Shown here: positions 1 to 8,271 of the stretch, piece by piece | Layout of the letters: the number at the start of each line of letters is the position of its first letter | Position numbering within the stretch: position 1 is the stretch's first letter | From: Nitrospinaceae bacterium | Lineage (GTDB): Bacteria; Nitrospinota; Nitrospinia; Nitrospinales; Nitrospinaceae | Length of the DNA stretch: 34,405 nt | Direction of reading: 5' to 3' | Assembly: GCA_029261395.1 (NCBI GenBank) | Contig: JAJDBJ010000071.1 | Coordinates: forward strand, 1-34,405 | The notes under the pieces: generated by a model | Database searches by the model: none | What the model was told of the DNA's origin: nothing | What the model saw: only the letters and a program-made list of their open reading frames with translations | Translations under genes and position numbers: made by a program

Positions 1-2654
1 TCGCCGACAATTAATGGCGCGGTCATGATTTTTTCGAGGATGGCACCTTGAGGATCAGCAATGGGATCATAAGAATGTAAGAAAGCTCGACCGCCCAAAT
101 CTAATCCTTTGCTCAGTTTTCGTCTTCCAATGAGAAACGCGGCATTGCCTGCCAATCCCCATTCCGGTCGAGGATTCGCCCAATCGCAACTGCGTTCGTC
201 GACATGAGCAAAAGCCTGCTCTGGAGAAATTTCAGTCGGAGCACTGGGCATGCGATGGCATCGCTCAAGAGCCTGCTTCGCGCCCGCTTCTCTGAGATTC
301 CTGTTCAATGCCTGCAAATCTTCTTTATGCGAATCAGGCAATTCCTCCAGATCGTAAAACTCGACCCGGTCCGTCGTCGTGTTATGTTTCCCTGGAAGAA
401 ACCAGGTGTCATCGGGAATCGGCAATCCTTTTTCATTGAGAATACGACGAACTTCAGGTTCATTCGCCATCGCGGCAAAAACTCGCGCATTTGCATCGCC
501 CGGTGCTCCCCCGCAAGCCCCGCAATCCAACGCTCCATAATAGGGATTGTTATCTGTCTCACTGCCATGGCCACAGAGGCACACCAACCGCGCAAAATTT
601 TTGGTGAGCCCCATACCTCGCAAACCATTTTCAATAAATGTCGCCCGTTCCGAAAGAGAAAATCCTGGAGAAAGCCCGTCAGGAATCCCTTCGGTATTCA
701 CTTCTCCGATCCTGGGATTTTGAGGATTAGAGGGTGTGGAAATTGAGATCTGAGTTGGAACCCTATGCGTCAGCCCATTCTGGATAGTAGAGGTCATTGT
801 ACGAAATATTTTTTGGAACAAGGTCTTGCCCACCAAGCCCAGACTAAAAAAGAATCCCAATACATCAATCACCATCATCGACCCAATGGGATGATGCTTC
901 AGATCGTGAAAAAGATGGTCCCCCAGTTGGCCCCAGCGCGTACCAGAAGAATATTTTTCTAACGCTGCTCTTTCTCCCGGCCGAGGTGTCTCCGTTACCG
1001 CATGGTTGGGAGTCAATAACACCGGACATAATGAGGCACGTTGATTACAATCAAAAGGTTGATGGCTAATGGGGATGCCAAAAAACCCTGCAAACCCAAA
1101 CGTTTCATAGGGACCTTGGGCTTCAATATGGCGACGAAATGATTCAGAACGTACGTCGATGCAAAAGACCAGTTGTGCATGGGGACGAGTTTCCAATTCT
1201 GATACCGTTCCGCGATGTGCTGAAATATTTTTCAGTATATTCTCTCGAAAGGAATCTTCGTACGCCTCAATCCATACCCGTCCATGCTGATCAGAAGGAA
1301 AGTGATCTAACCATTGCAACAACATCTGGGCATCAGTAAGTGAGAGATCGTCAACTTCTCTTGGCGATAACTCAAGAAATTGTGCCAAATGGAACAATCG
1401 CCAGGCCTGTCGACTTATCATCTGTTGGGTTGGATTCTTAGATTGCCCTCCATGTCCAATTTGTTGGTGGTATTCTTCGGATCGATCATTCCAATACGCA
1501 GTCAGGGCAGAAACCGTCCCATCAATTCCCCATTCTTGTTGGCACCGAATGTGGGTCAACTCCACTTCATAGAATAAACGCACGGCTAGATATTGTGTGG
1601 TGTCAATGGGATGTTTGCGTTGCGCATGGTATGTCGGGTGTTCCCCAAGCCACCGTATGTATCGGGTCCAGCCTGGCAATAATGATAGTTGTCTTGAAAG
1701 GTAATCTTTCCATTGTTCTTGGGGAATTTCGAGCTGGTGTAAGCTGGAACGGATCGCGTCCTCTGGAGCCGCAGGAAGGCTGTGAACTTTTTGCGCGAAA
1801 TCTGTGATCCCGAGAAGCTGCCCCGAAAAATCTTTTTGCGCCAGGTTCCGCCATACTTGGTAGAAACCTTCTTCCCGGCCAGGCATTTCCCAGCCGGCTA
1901 ATCCTTCATCGAGAAACGCCGTCACCCATTTGATGAGTTGATCATTGATTTGGTCGACCAGCCCACCCTCAGTCAAACTATCAACCCAATCGCTGAGGGT
2001 CTGTTGAGGCGGTAAGAAAATGGGTGCAGACGTTTGCGAATGCGAATCCTCAGATATTTGAGAGGCATTATGAAAGTCAGATAGCTCGAGGGTGGCTAAC
2101 ACATTCTTCCATAAATTCGTCAGGTAGGTCTCTTCTGGATGCTCCCGACACGGCTCATATTCTTTGGCGGTTTGTTCAATAATTTGTTTCTGGCATTCTT
2201 CTGGAAGATCTTGCCGAAACTGTTTTGTAGTTCCAGCATTGCTTAATTCCCATTCCAAGAGAGCTACTGGCAATTCCTCGAAGCCAAAAAGTACGTGCAA
2301 TCGCCAAACATCTTCGGGGGTAATCTTCCGACTTCCAACTGCAATAGAAGCCTGCTCATCTAAGGAAGACCCAACCCTGGAAAAAGCGCGTTTAAAACTT
2401 TCTTTGGTAATGCGGCCATTTCGGTAAAATTGACGATACTCTTCATTCGCGAGATAGCCATTTCCACCCAGAAGATCCTTGCCTTTTCGAACAGCCTCAT
2501 CAAATGGCAGATATTCCAATCCATGAATGGGATTCTGCGCGACCATGGTCCGCATGGGCCAAAACGGCGCAATTGGCTCGCTGGCGTTCAGTACAATTTG
2601 CCGAACCTGATCACGATCTTCCGGTGAAAGGGACTTCACTAAAATAGTACTCAT
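1..2654 (-). CDS. dabA: DabA-type inorganic carbon transporter subunit (DUF2309/UPF0753), C-terminus beyond window
   Basis: The minus strand is open from an ATG at 2654 to the window edge (884 codons, no stop), so the gene is partial only because the window ends. DabA is the carbonic-anhydrase-like subunit of the DAB complex. With the membrane protein DabB it is thought to hydrate CO2 vectorially to bicarbonate in the cytoplasm. The zinc-site pattern is visible: a Cys-Ile-Asp (C498, D500) and, later, a CGHG motif (H696) followed 15 residues on by the first Cys of CGACGG (C711). The His-to-Cys spacing matches the ligands known in Halothiobacillus DabA. The region before the CxD motif is about 150 residues longer than in that protein, so this is a long-form member. 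No dabB lies directly upstream; it may lie past the left edge. A promoter is seen at 2720-2747. An AAGGA sits 14 nt before the ATG, slightly far for a ribosome site. Confidence 0.9.
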   Translation of the reverse strand, partial: MSTILVKSLSPEDRDQVRQIVLNASEPIAPFWPMRTMVAQNPIHGLEYLPFDEAVRKGKDLLGGNGYLANEEYRQFYRNGRITKESFKRAFSRVGSSLDEQASIAVGSRKITPEDVWRLHVLFGFEELPVALLEWELSNAGTTKQFRQDLPEECQKQIIEQTAKEYEPCREHPEETYLTNLWKNVLATLELSDFHNASQISEDSHSQTSAPIFLPPQQTLSDWVDSLTEGGLVDQINDQLIKWVTAFLDEGLAGWEMPGREEGFYQVWRNLAQKDFSGQLLGITDFAQKVHSLPAAPEDAIRSSLHQLEIPQEQWKDYLSRQLSLLPGWTRYIRWLGEHPTYHAQRKHPIDTTQYLAVRLFYEVELTHIRCQQEWGIDGTVSALTAYWNDRSEEYHQQIGHGGQSKNPTQQMISRQAWRLFHLAQFLELSPREVDDLSLTDAQMLLQWLDHFPSDQHGRVWIEAYEDSFRENILKNISAHRGTVSELETRPHAQLVFCIDVRSESFRRHIEAQGPYETFGFAGFFGIPISHQPFDCNQRASLCPVLLTPNHAVTETPRPGERAALEKYSSGTRWGQLGDHLFHDLKHHPIGSMMVIDVLGFFFSLGLVGKTLFQKIFRTMTSTIQNGLTHRVPTQISISTPSNPQNPRIGEVNTEGIPDGLSPGFSLSERATFIENGLRGMGLTKNFARLVCLCGHGSETDNNPYYGALDCGACGGAPGDANARVFAAMANEPEVRRILNEKGLPIPDDTWFLPGKHNTTTDRVEFYDLEELPDSHKEDLQALNRNLREAGAKQALERCHRMPSAPTEISPEQAFAHVDERSCDWANPRPEWGLAGNAAFLIGRRKLSKGLDLGGRAFLHSYDPIADPQGAILEKIMTAPLIVG

Positions 2655-2719
2655 ATAGAGCGACTTATTCCTTTCTCAGACACACAAAAACCCCACTGCA
2701 GTCTAGAATGCTTATTCCT

Positions 2720-2747
2720 TTTATATCAAGAATTTCCGGCAGGTCAA
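2720..2747 (-). promoter_or_regulatory. Predicted sigma70 promoter of dabA
   Basis: On the minus strand TTGACC (2747-2742) is followed by a 16-bp spacer and TATAAA (2725-2720), each matching five of six consensus bases. Transcription would begin near 2713, giving a leader of roughly 60 nt before the dabA ATG. No operator symmetry was noticed around it. Confidence 0.5.
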
Positions 2748-2857
2748 GTGATAACTCCTCAATCTACGGTAATCTTTTTTCGAACTATTATTAAGGTGGA
2801 TTTAATGATAGATAATTTTATATTCAAAAAACTGATTTAAGGGAATAAATGATATGT

Positions 2858-2885
2858 GTTCACAGCGGGATTCGAACCCGCGTCG
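2858..2885 (-). other. Orphan tRNA/tmRNA T-arm-like sequence (possible attachment-site remnant)
   Basis: On the minus strand there is a perfect T-arm: stem GCGGG, loop TTCGAAT, stem CCCGC, preceded by GAC and followed by TGTGAACA. The GAC plus arm resembles the 3' ends of tmRNA and some tRNAs. I could not fold a complete tRNA: no matching 5' acceptor strand (GTTCACA or close) lies within 60 to 100 nt upstream, no anticodon arm is evident, and no CCA follows, although both real tRNAs in this window encode CCA. It is best read as a fragment, for example an integration-site remnant, or as a divergent RNA. Confidence 0.4.
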
Positions 2886-3209
2886 CCGTCGGGAAAGACC
2901 CTGTAAGATACGACTCTGAGGTTTCGAGGTCTCCACACCAACAGCCAACAAAAGTCGGATATCCTCAACCAAGACCTTGCGTTCTTCTATTTCCCAATAT
3001 ATTAAAAAAGAGAAATACACCATTTTTTAAATGGATTGGAAAAGGGTCGGGAAAAACTAAAACTTTCCCTTCCGTACAGAATTTAAGTTTTGCTATGTTA
3101 TTATAATACATATTTGAATCTCCCTCCCTCTCTACATTTTGCTTTTGCGAAGGGTTTGACGGGAGAGCGGATTCGGTGGTCTTCAGGGCGGTTATTTTAG
3201 GGGGTTGAG

Positions 3210-4409
3210 ATGTTTAATTTTAGAGATATAACAATAGGGAAAAAAGTAGGTTTGGGTTTTGGTGTCATCACCTTAATTTTAATGGGAGTGGTTTTGCTCA
3301 CCATTCAGCAGGTGAGAACCATGGAGAAAATCACTAAGAGGGTTGTCGACGTTCGAACCCCCACGGCTCACGCCAGTCTTATGATGTTAAATGGTATCAA
3401 CCATTCGCTGGCTTCTCTACGCGGATGGATTCTTCTAGGTGATCCAAAATTCATGGCGGAACGATCCATTGCGTGGGAACAACAAATTATTCCGTCCTTG
3501 AAGTTGGTGCTTGGGCTTGCTCCTAACTGGACAGATTCAGAAAATAAAACTCGTTTAAAATCTATCGAAGAAGAAACCAATAAACTAAAAGCGGTCCAAC
3601 AGAAAATTGAAGACATCGCACAAACCCCGGAAAATTCTCCTGCACAGAAGATTTTATTCAATCAGGCGGAACCTTTGGAAAAATCCATTGTGGCTACCGT
3701 CTCCGAAATGATCAAGCTGGGTGTGAATGGCAACATGACCCTCAAAAATAAACGACTGATAGAAATTCTCGCGAATATAGAAACCACAATCAGCCTGGCG
3801 TTGGAAAGAGCCGATGAGTTCTTGTTATCTGGTAGAGAGGAGTTTAAAAAAGAATCCTTGGAAAACTGGAAAAAAAATGCTGAGAATATGAAAGCATTGA
3901 AGAAAAATGAAAACAACTTAAGCAAAGCACAATTGAAGTATTTTGAATCCCTGCAAAGGGAGCTTAATCAGTTCGGCCCTTTACTGGAAGAAATTATTCG
4001 AATTCGGTCGGGAGAAGAATGGAACCATGCCAATCATTTGTTGAAAATTGAAGCCGCTCCCGTAGCATTTCGAATTAAAGAACTCTTGAATGAAATGACT
4101 ACAATTCAGGAACAATTACTGGAAAATGATGTGGAGGAAATTTCCAGCAAAACTCATTTTTTAATAGTCCTTTTGGTGGCATTGTTTGTTTCGGCGGCAC
4201 TGATCAGCGGCATATTGTCCGCAAACATCTCTCATTCGATCAGCGATCCCCTCCTGGAAATTTGTAAGTTGGCAGATGAGCTTGCGCATGGAAATTATAA
4301 CGAAAAACGCTTGCCCGTTACTTCTGGAAATGAATTGGGCACCCTGAGCCAAAGCTTCAACCAACTTTTGGACCGACTGCAGAAAGAAAAACCAGAAAAG
4401 AAAGAGTGA
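3210..4409 (+). CDS. Membrane receptor with periplasmic helical sensor and HAMP domain, no output domain
   Basis: This 399-residue protein has the front half of a methyl-accepting chemotaxis protein. A first transmembrane helix lies at about 14-31, a long helical periplasmic domain at about 32-312 (four-helix-bundle type by composition), a second transmembrane helix at about 316-338, and a HAMP domain at about 340-392 containing a P-x-x-x-I/L start and an ELG-x-L-x-x-x-F-N motif. The protein stops right after HAMP with a short charged tail, and no methyl-accepting, kinase or cyclase domain follows. The next gene is convergent, so the missing domain is not downstream in another frame. The start has a strong AGGGGG ribosome site. 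It may be a truncated chemoreceptor or a stand-alone sensor that acts through a partner. Its position between dabA and a SulP gene suggests, but does not prove, a link to anion sensing. Confidence 0.8.
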   Translation: MFNFRDITIGKKVGLGFGVITLILMGVVLLTIQQVRTMEKITKRVVDVRTPTAHASLMMLNGINHSLASLRGWILLGDPKFMAERSIAWEQQIIPSLKLVLGLAPNWTDSENKTRLKSIEEETNKLKAVQQKIEDIAQTPENSPAQKILFNQAEPLEKSIVATVSEMIKLGVNGNMTLKNKRLIEILANIETTISLALERADEFLLSGREEFKKESLENWKKNAENMKALKKNENNLSKAQLKYFESLQRELNQFGPLLEEIIRIRSGEEWNHANHLLKIEAAPVAFRIKELLNEMTTIQEQLLENDVEEISSKTHFLIVLLVALFVSAALISGILSANISHSISDPLLEICKLADELAHGNYNEKRLPVTSGNELGTLSQSFNQLLDRLQKEKPEKKE

Positions 4410-4444
4410 CTTGTTGCAATAAAATAGAAGGGGTCCTGTGAGAA

Positions 4445-6043
4445 TCACTCATCGGGGGAGCTCTTCCTGGTTCGCACTGACAACTCAAGACCGTTTTCCT
4501 TGAATTTCTCTTTCCATTCGTCAATATTAGACAAGACCCTACGGTCAACGAGTCGCGTTTCGGTAATATCCAGGGTGACCCGCTTCCCTTTTTTCAAGTA
4601 ACGTTCAAGTTGCTTTCGCAGAGAAATCCACGAACTAAAAACTATTGAGCCTCGTAAAAAAATCGTAATTGAAAGATCTCTTTCAAGAAGGATCTTGGCA
4701 TGCAATCTAAAGATGGAGCCCCCACGAATTAATTGGATGATAATCTTGACTCCAATCCCAATTGCTAATCCCTTCAAAAGATCCGTAGCAAGTACACCGA
4801 AAATGGTCGATACAAAAATAATAAACTGGTCCTTTCCCTCACGATATATAGACATAAACTCTTGAGGAGAGGCCAGGCGATATCCTGTGATAACCAATAG
4901 TGCCGCCAAGGCGGCCAGGGGGATTTGATTAATGACTCCTGGGATCAAGGCAACGCAGATGAGTAGAAACATCCCGTGGTAAAAATTGGCAAACCGTGTT
5001 TTGGCGCCATTATCAATATTGGCTTTACTTCGAACAATTTCAGAAATCATCGGCAACCCACCAATGAAAGCCGCCAGGGTATTCGCTAAACCGGTGGCTA
5101 ACAGGTCTCGATCGAGATTTGTTTTTCGACCCCACGGATCAATGGCTTCAATAGCCTTTGCGCTTAGAATGCTCTCCAAGCTTCCAATGATCGCAAATAA
5201 AACCGTATACTTAATTCCAGTCTCCGTGGTGATTCCTGAAAAATCTGGAAAAGTCATGGCATTCATTAAACTGGCTGGAACATTGACTAAAAACTTTTGA
5301 CCTAATTCGTAAATTTTATTGTTGAACGTATAAGACCCGTCCACCCCAATTCCCATAAATATTGCCATTGGAACGATTATCAATAACATCATCATGGGGG
5401 CAGGAATAACTTTTAATTTGGGATTTTTAATATAGCTATAACCCAAAACAATGGTAACGCCCAATATTCCAATTAATCCAACTTTGGGGTTCATGTTTAT
5501 TACAAAGGAAGGAATGCCAGCGAGTAATGCCAGCGGAGATCCCTGTGGATTCAACCCCATCAATATAGGAAATTGTTTTGAGATAATGATAATTCCGATG
5601 GAGGCCAGCAAACCGTGAATCGCCGGTTTCGGACAAAGCTTTACGAGGATTCCTGCGCGGAAAAGACCCATTATAATTTGAAATACCCCCGCCACAACTC
5701 CAACGCCTAATGCCAAACGATAGGCCTGAAAATCCTTCGCCGGGTCCACCCCTCCCGTAAAGCCAAACTCCTGAACGCAACCCAATGCAATAACAATCAT
5801 ACCGGCAGCAGGCCCTTTAATCGTGAGCTCTGAATCGCTAAGGAAGGTGGCAACTAATCCGCCAACAATGGCAGTAAAGATGCCGGCCACTGCGGGATAT
5901 CCTGAAGCCAGAGAAATTCCCAAACACAGGGGCAAGGCAATAAGAAAAACTAAAAATCCCGAGAGGATATCGTGTTTGAAATAGGCCTTAAACCCGGCAA
6001 GATTCCCTCTTGGAGTTTTCAGGGTGTCTGATGGCATACTCAT
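4445..6043 (-). CDS. SulP-family anion (possibly bicarbonate) transporter with short STAS-like tail
   Basis: The 532-residue product begins with the SulP signature region, including FLIALPLCLGISLASGYP at about 33-50 and a GPAAGM loop near 75-80. About a dozen hydrophobic segments follow to about residue 425. The C-terminal 80 residues resemble a reduced STAS domain, with a TLDIT strand followed by an amphipathic helix. SulP carriers import sulfate, bicarbonate or other anions with Na+ or H+. This N-terminal subtype often occurs beside or fused to carbonic anhydrases, which with dabA nearby favours bicarbonate. The substrate is inference. The ATG at 6043 has a GAGGTT ribosome site. The gene converges on the HAMP receptor and has a separate 5' region from the second SulP gene, which lies upstream on the same strand. 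Confidence 0.85.
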   Translation of the reverse strand: MSMPSDTLKTPRGNLAGFKAYFKHDILSGFLVFLIALPLCLGISLASGYPAVAGIFTAIVGGLVATFLSDSELTIKGPAAGMIVIALGCVQEFGFTGGVDPAKDFQAYRLALGVGVVAGVFQIIMGLFRAGILVKLCPKPAIHGLLASIGIIIISKQFPILMGLNPQGSPLALLAGIPSFVINMNPKVGLIGILGVTIVLGYSYIKNPKLKVIPAPMMMLLIIVPMAIFMGIGVDGSYTFNNKIYELGQKFLVNVPASLMNAMTFPDFSGITTETGIKYTVLFAIIGSLESILSAKAIEAIDPWGRKTNLDRDLLATGLANTLAAFIGGLPMISEIVRSKANIDNGAKTRFANFYHGMFLLICVALIPGVINQIPLAALAALLVITGYRLASPQEFMSIYREGKDQFIIFVSTIFGVLATDLLKGLAIGIGVKIIIQLIRGGSIFRLHAKILLERDLSITIFLRGSIVFSSWISLRKQLERYLKKGKRVTLDITETRLVDRRVLSNIDEWKEKFKENGLELSVRTRKSSPDE

Positions 6044-6316
6044 CGCTATTGTAACCTCAGCTATATGCTTTCAAACGAATCAGCATTGGCAAAACTTAAT
6101 GCAGGAAAATTATGGACTATAAATGTTATGAAATAACTTTTTAAATTATACTTAAAGTGCTTAGGGGAATACAGTAGTATCTAGTAAGGATAAATTGAAG
6201 GGACCCCCTGCATATGAAAATCACGATAAGTTGTTTTGAATCTATGCAACTTGTGATTAATTTTTACCAGAGAAAAGCTCTCAGAAGGGTTTGAGGGACC
6301 AGAATTTAATACCTGA

Positions 6317-8059
6317 TTATAAACGATACCTCGGTGTGAGTCTTTTGCTTTCTCCTTTACCCAGATCGTCGAAAAATCGATGCATGTCAGAGAGGTCAGA
6401 ATCGCTCAATTCCTGATTCAACCAGTCGATGCAATCTTTGAAGGTTTTGAACAGGTATCTCTCAGGGATCAAGCCCGGAATAAGATTGATACGTCTTAAC
6501 ATACGCACGTGCTGAGCTTTTAGGCCAGTCATCACAACGGCGATACCTCTTTTTTCCAGATCCATAACAACCTCTTCCAGAGCATACAGGCCGGTCTGGT
6601 CGATATAAGGAACTCGCTTCATGCGGAAAATGACTACGAGAATATCGGGCAAGGTTTTGGTCATTTCCTGAAAGGCTGGAGCGAAGCCGAAAAACAGGGG
6701 ACCGTCCAGGTGTTTAACAAAAATCTTGTTAGTAATGCTGGCAGGAATGTTTTCATCATTCCAGGGTACTTCCTTCAAATAATCTCGCAGGGGAGAAATA
6801 GTAACCCGTCTTCCTCCCTGATCGCTCATTTGTTTCATGAACAGGATGGAGGCCAGAATCATACCGGCCGCAACCGCCTGAATCAAATCGACAAATACGG
6901 TAAGGGCTAAAACAATGAGCATTACCACCGCATCGGCCCGGGGAACGTGAGGGATATGGCGGAATCCCTTGTAATCGATAATCCCTATACCGACGGTAAT
7001 CAGGATGCCAGCGAGTACAGCAAGCGGAATTTGTGCCGCATACACACCAGCCCCCAGTAGGACGAACAGAAGCAGACCGCCATGGACGATTCCGGACAAC
7101 TGGGTTTTGCCGCCCGCGTTGACATTGACCAGAGTCCGCATTGTCGCTCCGGCTCCCGGCAGGCCGCCGATGGCTCCCGCGACCATATTGCCGATTCCCT
7201 GGCCAATCAATTCTTTATTGCTGTCGTGTTTGGTTTTGGTGACGTTGTCGGCAATGACGGAGGTGAGCAGGGAGTCAATGGCACCCAGCAGGGCCAGTGT
7301 CAGGGCCAGCTCGATGATGAGTGTCAGGCTCAGTCCGGATAAGGAAAATTGGCTAATCTGCAACTCCGGGATACCGTTGGGGATTTCCCCAATCAAAGGG
7401 ACGTCGAGCTCTGCCCAGTTGGCGATGATGGTGACTGCCAATAAAGCGACCAGAGAACTTGGGACGGCTTTGGTGAATTTAGGGAAAATATAAATGACGG
7501 CAATGGTGGCGCCGGCCACCAGTACCGCTTCAATATTAATGTTCTGCAGGCCTGTCGGTAATTGTTTGAAAACTTCGACGATTGATTTTGGAGAAGCCAG
7601 CCCCATCAATGGAAATATTTGAAAAACGATGATGATCACTCCGATGCCGGACATGAAACCGGAAACGACGGGGTAGGGGATATATTTGATGTAGGTGCCC
7701 AGCTTGAGCAGGCCGAACAGGACCAACATGACACCGGCGATAAAGAAAATCGTGATAACCGTCCCGTAGCCGTTTTCCAGGCTACCGGAACTGTCAATGA
7801 CATCTTTAACCACCAGGATAGAAACGACAGTCATGGGTCCGGTCGGACCACTGATCTGGGAGGGTGTGCCGCCGAATGCCGCCGCAAACACTCCCACCGC
7901 AATCGCTCCATACAGTCCGGCGATGGCACCCATTCCGGATTGCACCCCGAATGCCAAAGCCAAGGGCAAGGCGACAATGCCAGCGGTAATGCCGCCAAAC
8001 AAATCTCCCCGGAGATCGGAAGGATCATATTTAAATCGCTTGAACAGGTTTTTCAGCAT
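6317..8059 (-). CDS. SulP-family anion transporter with C-terminal STAS domain
   Basis: The 580-residue product is a full-length SulP carrier. It has the GIVALPLALAFGVQSG region at about 28-43, a SGPTGPMTV loop near 70-78, about twelve membrane segments to about residue 410, then a cytoplasmic STAS domain at about 440-565 with an IDQTGLYAL motif. The family includes the cyanobacterial bicarbonate carrier BicA and sulfate carriers; sequence alone does not settle the substrate. It is only distantly like the SulP encoded at 4445-6043, so this is not a recent duplication. The alginate-export-type porin gene upstream on the same strand ends 212 bp before it, so the two may be co-transcribed. No strong ribosome site precedes the ATG at 8059. 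The unassigned bases 8060-8271 contain a short direct repeat (TTCTAGCG) and nothing else clear. Confidence 0.88.
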   Translation of the reverse strand: MLKNLFKRFKYDPSDLRGDLFGGITAGIVALPLALAFGVQSGMGAIAGLYGAIAVGVFAAAFGGTPSQISGPTGPMTVVSILVVKDVIDSSGSLENGYGTVITIFFIAGVMLVLFGLLKLGTYIKYIPYPVVSGFMSGIGVIIIVFQIFPLMGLASPKSIVEVFKQLPTGLQNINIEAVLVAGATIAVIYIFPKFTKAVPSSLVALLAVTIIANWAELDVPLIGEIPNGIPELQISQFSLSGLSLTLIIELALTLALLGAIDSLLTSVIADNVTKTKHDSNKELIGQGIGNMVAGAIGGLPGAGATMRTLVNVNAGGKTQLSGIVHGGLLLFVLLGAGVYAAQIPLAVLAGILITVGIGIIDYKGFRHIPHVPRADAVVMLIVLALTVFVDLIQAVAAGMILASILFMKQMSDQGGRRVTISPLRDYLKEVPWNDENIPASITNKIFVKHLDGPLFFGFAPAFQEMTKTLPDILVVIFRMKRVPYIDQTGLYALEEVVMDLEKRGIAVVMTGLKAQHVRMLRRINLIPGLIPERYLFKTFKDCIDWLNQELSDSDLSDMHRFFDDLGKGESKRLTPRYRL

Positions 8060-8271
8060 TTCTATTGACTAGTGGGCTTGAGAATTTCTAGCGTGCTTGG
8101 GAAACTTGGGTTCTAGCGAGTGAGTGTATAATCTACCATAAACCAAAGGCAAAGAGATCGCTCTATTCTTAGATAGCTATTATTGAGCAAGACCTGTTGG
8201 GAAACAATTCGTCTTATCGAAAGAGAGCATTTGCTTAAAGCAACATGCCGTGCTTCCAGAATACGAAAATA

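Larger units (their letters stand above)
2655..3209. other. Intergenic region between divergent dabA and receptor gene
   Basis: This 555-base AT-rich stretch separates the divergent dabA and HAMP receptor genes. It holds the dabA promoter, the tRNA T-arm-like sequence and a TATAAT-like -10 near 3101-3106 without a convincing -35. I see no credible protein gene; the short frames here overlap the T-arm-like element and lack ribosome sites. Confidence 0.6.

Noticed and set aside
204-746. 180-codon plus-strand frame in the first kilobase
   Set aside because: It lies opposite the DabA zinc-site region, which is open and conserved on the minus strand.
1-2654. Whether the left region is a broken pseudogene, since only short complete frames appear there
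   Set aside because: Codon-by-codon reading of the minus strand shows one uninterrupted frame of 884 codons that simply leaves the window.
2858-3110. A complete tmRNA or tRNA-Sec gene on the minus strand
   Set aside because: No 5' acceptor partner, tag reading frame or anticodon arm was found; only the T-arm fits.
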